From NCBI RefSeq assembly GCF_913057115.1, contig NZ_CAJXNN010000003.1, positions 95,737-159,736 on the forward strand: 64,000 nucleotides of DNA, written 5' to 3'. Below, one piece after another: positions 62,157 to 64,000 of this stretch. The notes under the pieces are model-generated. The model made no database searches. It was not told the DNA's origin and was given only the letters and a program-made list of their open reading frames with translations. The translations under genes and the position numbers were made by a program. Positions within the stretch are counted from its first letter, which is position 1, and the number at the start of each line of letters is the position of its first letter. The DNA is from an uncultured Roseovarius sp. GTDB lineage: Bacteria; Pseudomonadota; Alphaproteobacteria; Rhodobacterales; Rhodobacteraceae.

Positions 62157-64000
62157 TGCGCGGCCTCGGCAACAGCATCGGTGCGGGGCAGAACGCTGGC
62201 CGGGTCATAGGCCGGTTCGCCCAGCACGCGGGCGGTACGGGATGTGCCATGAATCACCACCTGCAATTCGGTGCCCGGCGCGGCGGCGTGGGGTTTGATA
62301 TAGGCAAAGGCAAGGATCTTGCCGACGGTATGCCCATAGGCCACCGAGGCGGTCGAGCCGACGACATGACCATTCAGCATCACCGCCTCGCCGCCGTGAC
62401 CATCGATTTCTCCATCCGGCTCGATCTCAAGGTAAGCGCAGGTCCAGGGGTGTTGGCCCGCCTCGGCCTGTGCGGCGCTTTGACGGGTGGCCTCAACCCC
62501 CAGATACTCTTTGTCGAGCTTGGCAAAGCGCATGACATCGGCCTCGGGCAAGGTGACTTCGTTGGTCAGCTCCCCCGCGCCCTTAAAGCCCTTTTCCATC
62601 CGCAGGGCGTTCATCGCAAAGCTGCCATAATCGGTGATGCCATGGGCCTGACCCGCCGTCCAAAGCGCGTCATAGACGGCAAGGGTATGCTCGCGCGGAA
62701 TGTGGAATTCCCACCCCAGCTCCCCGGCATAGGACATGCGGAACGCCCAGACAGGCGCACCCGCCACGGTGATCTGTTGCGCGGTCAGCCAACGGAAGCC
62801 GTCATTCGACAGGTCGGCATCGGTGCATTGGGTCAAAACCGCACGAGAGGCCGGACCGTTGAGAGCAAGCGCAGCCCAGTCATTGGAACGCAGGATCACC
62901 TGCGCCTCCTCACCCGCGTGGTTTTGGTCCAGGTGATCCAGCAGGCGTTGTTCAAAGAAGGCCGCACAGACCAGATAAAAGCGATCCTCGGCCAGTTTCA
63001 CCACCGTGGTTTCCAACTCGATCCGGCCCCGGCGGTTGAGCATATGGGTCAGCGCGATGCCCCCCACCTTTTGCGGCAGGCGGTTGGCGACCAACCGATC
63101 CAACAGCGCCTCGGCCCCCGGGCCAGAAACCTCAACCTTGGTGAAGGCCGAGATATCCATGATGCCCACCGCCTCGCGCACCGCTTGGCATTCGGCCCCC
63201 ACCACATCGTGCACCGCGTTGCGGCGGAAGGAATAGTGATCCTCCTGCGCCACGCCATCGCGGGCGAACCAGCGGGGGCGTTCGTGGCCAAAGACCTCCT
63301 CGTAAACCGCGCCCTTTTCCTTGAGGCGCTCATAAAGCGGCGAGGGTTTCACCGGCCGCCCCGCCAGACGGTTGAAATGCGGGAAGGGGATTTCGTGGCG
63401 CAGGCAGTAATCTTCCTTGGCCTTGATCACCTGCCAGTCTTTGGTGGCGTAGCTCCCAAAGCGGCGCGGGTCATAATCCCGCATCGATATATCGGCCGCC
63501 CCATGCACCATCCAGCGGGCCAATTCGCGGGTCAGGCCCGGGCCCCAGCCAATCCCGATCTGCGTGCCACAGCAGCACCAGTAGTTGCGCACACCGGGCG
63601 CGGGACCAATCAGCGGGTTGCCATCGGGCGGGTGGCTGATCGCACCATGCACATCGCGGGTAATGCCCAGCTCTGCAAAGATAGGCATCCGGTCCAGCGC
63701 GTTTTCCAGCCACGGCATGATGCGGTCATAGTCAGCCTCGAAAAGCTCATTCTCGGCGTCCCATGGGCAGTGATCCTCCCACACGGTGTTGGGATTTTCC
63801 TTCTCGTAAATGCCGATCAGGCCCTTTTTCTGCTCCATCCGGATGTAACCGGAGACCAGCTTGTCATCGCGGATGACGGGCAGTTCTTCCTCAAGGTCTT
63901 GGAATTCCGGCACCGTGTCGGTCACGAAATAATGGTGGGTCATCGAGGTCATCGGCAGTTGCAGGCCCGACCATTCGCCCATCTGCCGGGCATAGGTGCC
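62153..64000 (-). CDS. Dimethylglycine/sarcosine dehydrogenase-like FAD oxidoreductase, partial (5' end outside window)
   Basis: At least 615 residues; the frame stays open to base 64000, and family members have about 800-850, so the N-terminal FAD-binding part is beyond the edge. Visible: the end of the DAO/FAD domain (HHYFVTDTVPEF, HPPDGNPLIGPAPG, CCCGTQIGIGWGPG), then a FAO_M linker and the aminomethyltransferase-like C-terminal GCV_T domain (TKVEVSGPGAEALLDRL, GELGWEFHIPREH). Such enzymes demethylate N-methyl amino acids and hand formaldehyde units to tetrahydrofolate. First visible gene of the minus-strand operon. Confidence 0.88.
   Translation of the reverse strand, partial: GTYARQMGEWSGLQLPMTSMTHHYFVTDTVPEFQDLEEELPVIRDDKLVSGYIRMEQKKGLIGIYEKENPNTVWEDHCPWDAENELFEADYDRIMPWLENALDRMPIFAELGITRDVHGAISHPPDGNPLIGPAPGVRNYWCCCGTQIGIGWGPGLTRELARWMVHGAADISMRDYDPRRFGSYATKDWQVIKAKEDYCLRHEIPFPHFNRLAGRPVKPSPLYERLKEKGAVYEEVFGHERPRWFARDGVAQEDHYSFRRNAVHDVVGAECQAVREAVGIMDISAFTKVEVSGPGAEALLDRLVANRLPQKVGGIALTHMLNRRGRIELETTVVKLAEDRFYLVCAAFFEQRLLDHLDQNHAGEEAQVILRSNDWAALALNGPASRAVLTQCTDADLSNDGFRWLTAQQITVAGAPVWAFRMSYAGELGWEFHIPREHTLAVYDALWTAGQAHGITDYGSFAMNALRMEKGFKGAGELTNEVTLPEADVMRFAKLDKEYLGVEATRQSAAQAEAGQHPWTCAYLEIEPDGEIDGHGGEAVMLNGHVVGSTASVAYGHTVGKILAFAYIKPHAAAPGTELQVVIHGTSRTARVLGEPAYDPASVLPRTDAVAEAAQ

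Noticed and set aside
1..64000. tRNA, rRNA, CRISPR, insertion sequences, phage genes
   Set aside because: Gaps between genes are short and none reads as a tRNA or repeat-spacer array; no transposase, integrase or phage-type protein is encoded.

Overview
The window reads as chromosomal DNA of a marine Rhodobacterales (Roseobacter-group) alphaproteobacterium. This is inferred from gene content: ethylmalonyl-CoA pathway genes beside sdhCDAB, a four-gene ectoine cluster with its own aspartate kinase, an aapJQMP amino-acid transporter, KpsE/KpsT-type capsule export genes, an ATP12 chaperone, and a demethylating FAD enzyme of the dimethylglycine dehydrogenase family. DNA is GC-rich and densely coding, with many 4-base ATGA stop/start overlaps. 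No rRNA, tRNA, CRISPR array, insertion sequence or prophage gene was seen, and no gene-free stretch exceeds 300 bases (longest: about 290 bases before sdhC and 230 bases between kpsT and the marR-type gene).

Layout. 1-8.4 kb: a transporter fragment, a small secreted protein, then mcl2-nnrU-DUF1737-mch (malyl-CoA and mesaconyl-CoA steps) followed by sdhC-sdhD-sdhA-[sulfotransferase-like]-[lipoprotein]-sdhB, so C4/acetyl-CoA assimilation runs directly into the TCA cycle. 8.4-16.9 kb: small ORFs, an EamA exporter, a DUF1989 protein, panBC, a solitary peptide-type binding protein, a sterol-desaturase/ferredoxin/SixA overlap chain, and argB. 16.9-24.1 kb: livHMGF (no binding protein) divergent from hyuAB. 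24.2-30.9 kb: galE, ugd, glycerate kinase, and a crcB-rluC-HAD-ATP12 chain. 31-35.5 kb: aapJQMP. 35.6-43.9 kb (mostly minus strand): engB, MOSC, yidC, an EAL protein with a degenerate GGDEF domain, ttcA, phosphomannomutase, kdsA. 43.9-46.2 kb: kpsE and kpsT. 46.4-50.9 kb: a MarR regulator divergent from ectABC-ask. 51-56.4 kb: dppB-dppC-dppDF (fused ATPases, no binding protein), a secreted unknown, and a YcaQ-like DNA glycosylase. 56.4-64 kb: an SDR gene with an elaborate upstream control region, convergent with a minus-strand catabolic operon (partial dimethylglycine dehydrogenase-like oxidase, MDR oxidoreductase, two enolase-superfamily enzymes, class III aminotransferase).

The least explained parts are the SDR/enolase/demethylase catabolic block with its regulatory DNA and palindromic element, and the sulfotransferase-like plus lipoprotein pair inside the sdh operon. 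Neither is proven novel from sequence alone. Start codons were chosen by ribosome-binding site and overlap logic and differ in places from the longest possible reading frame.
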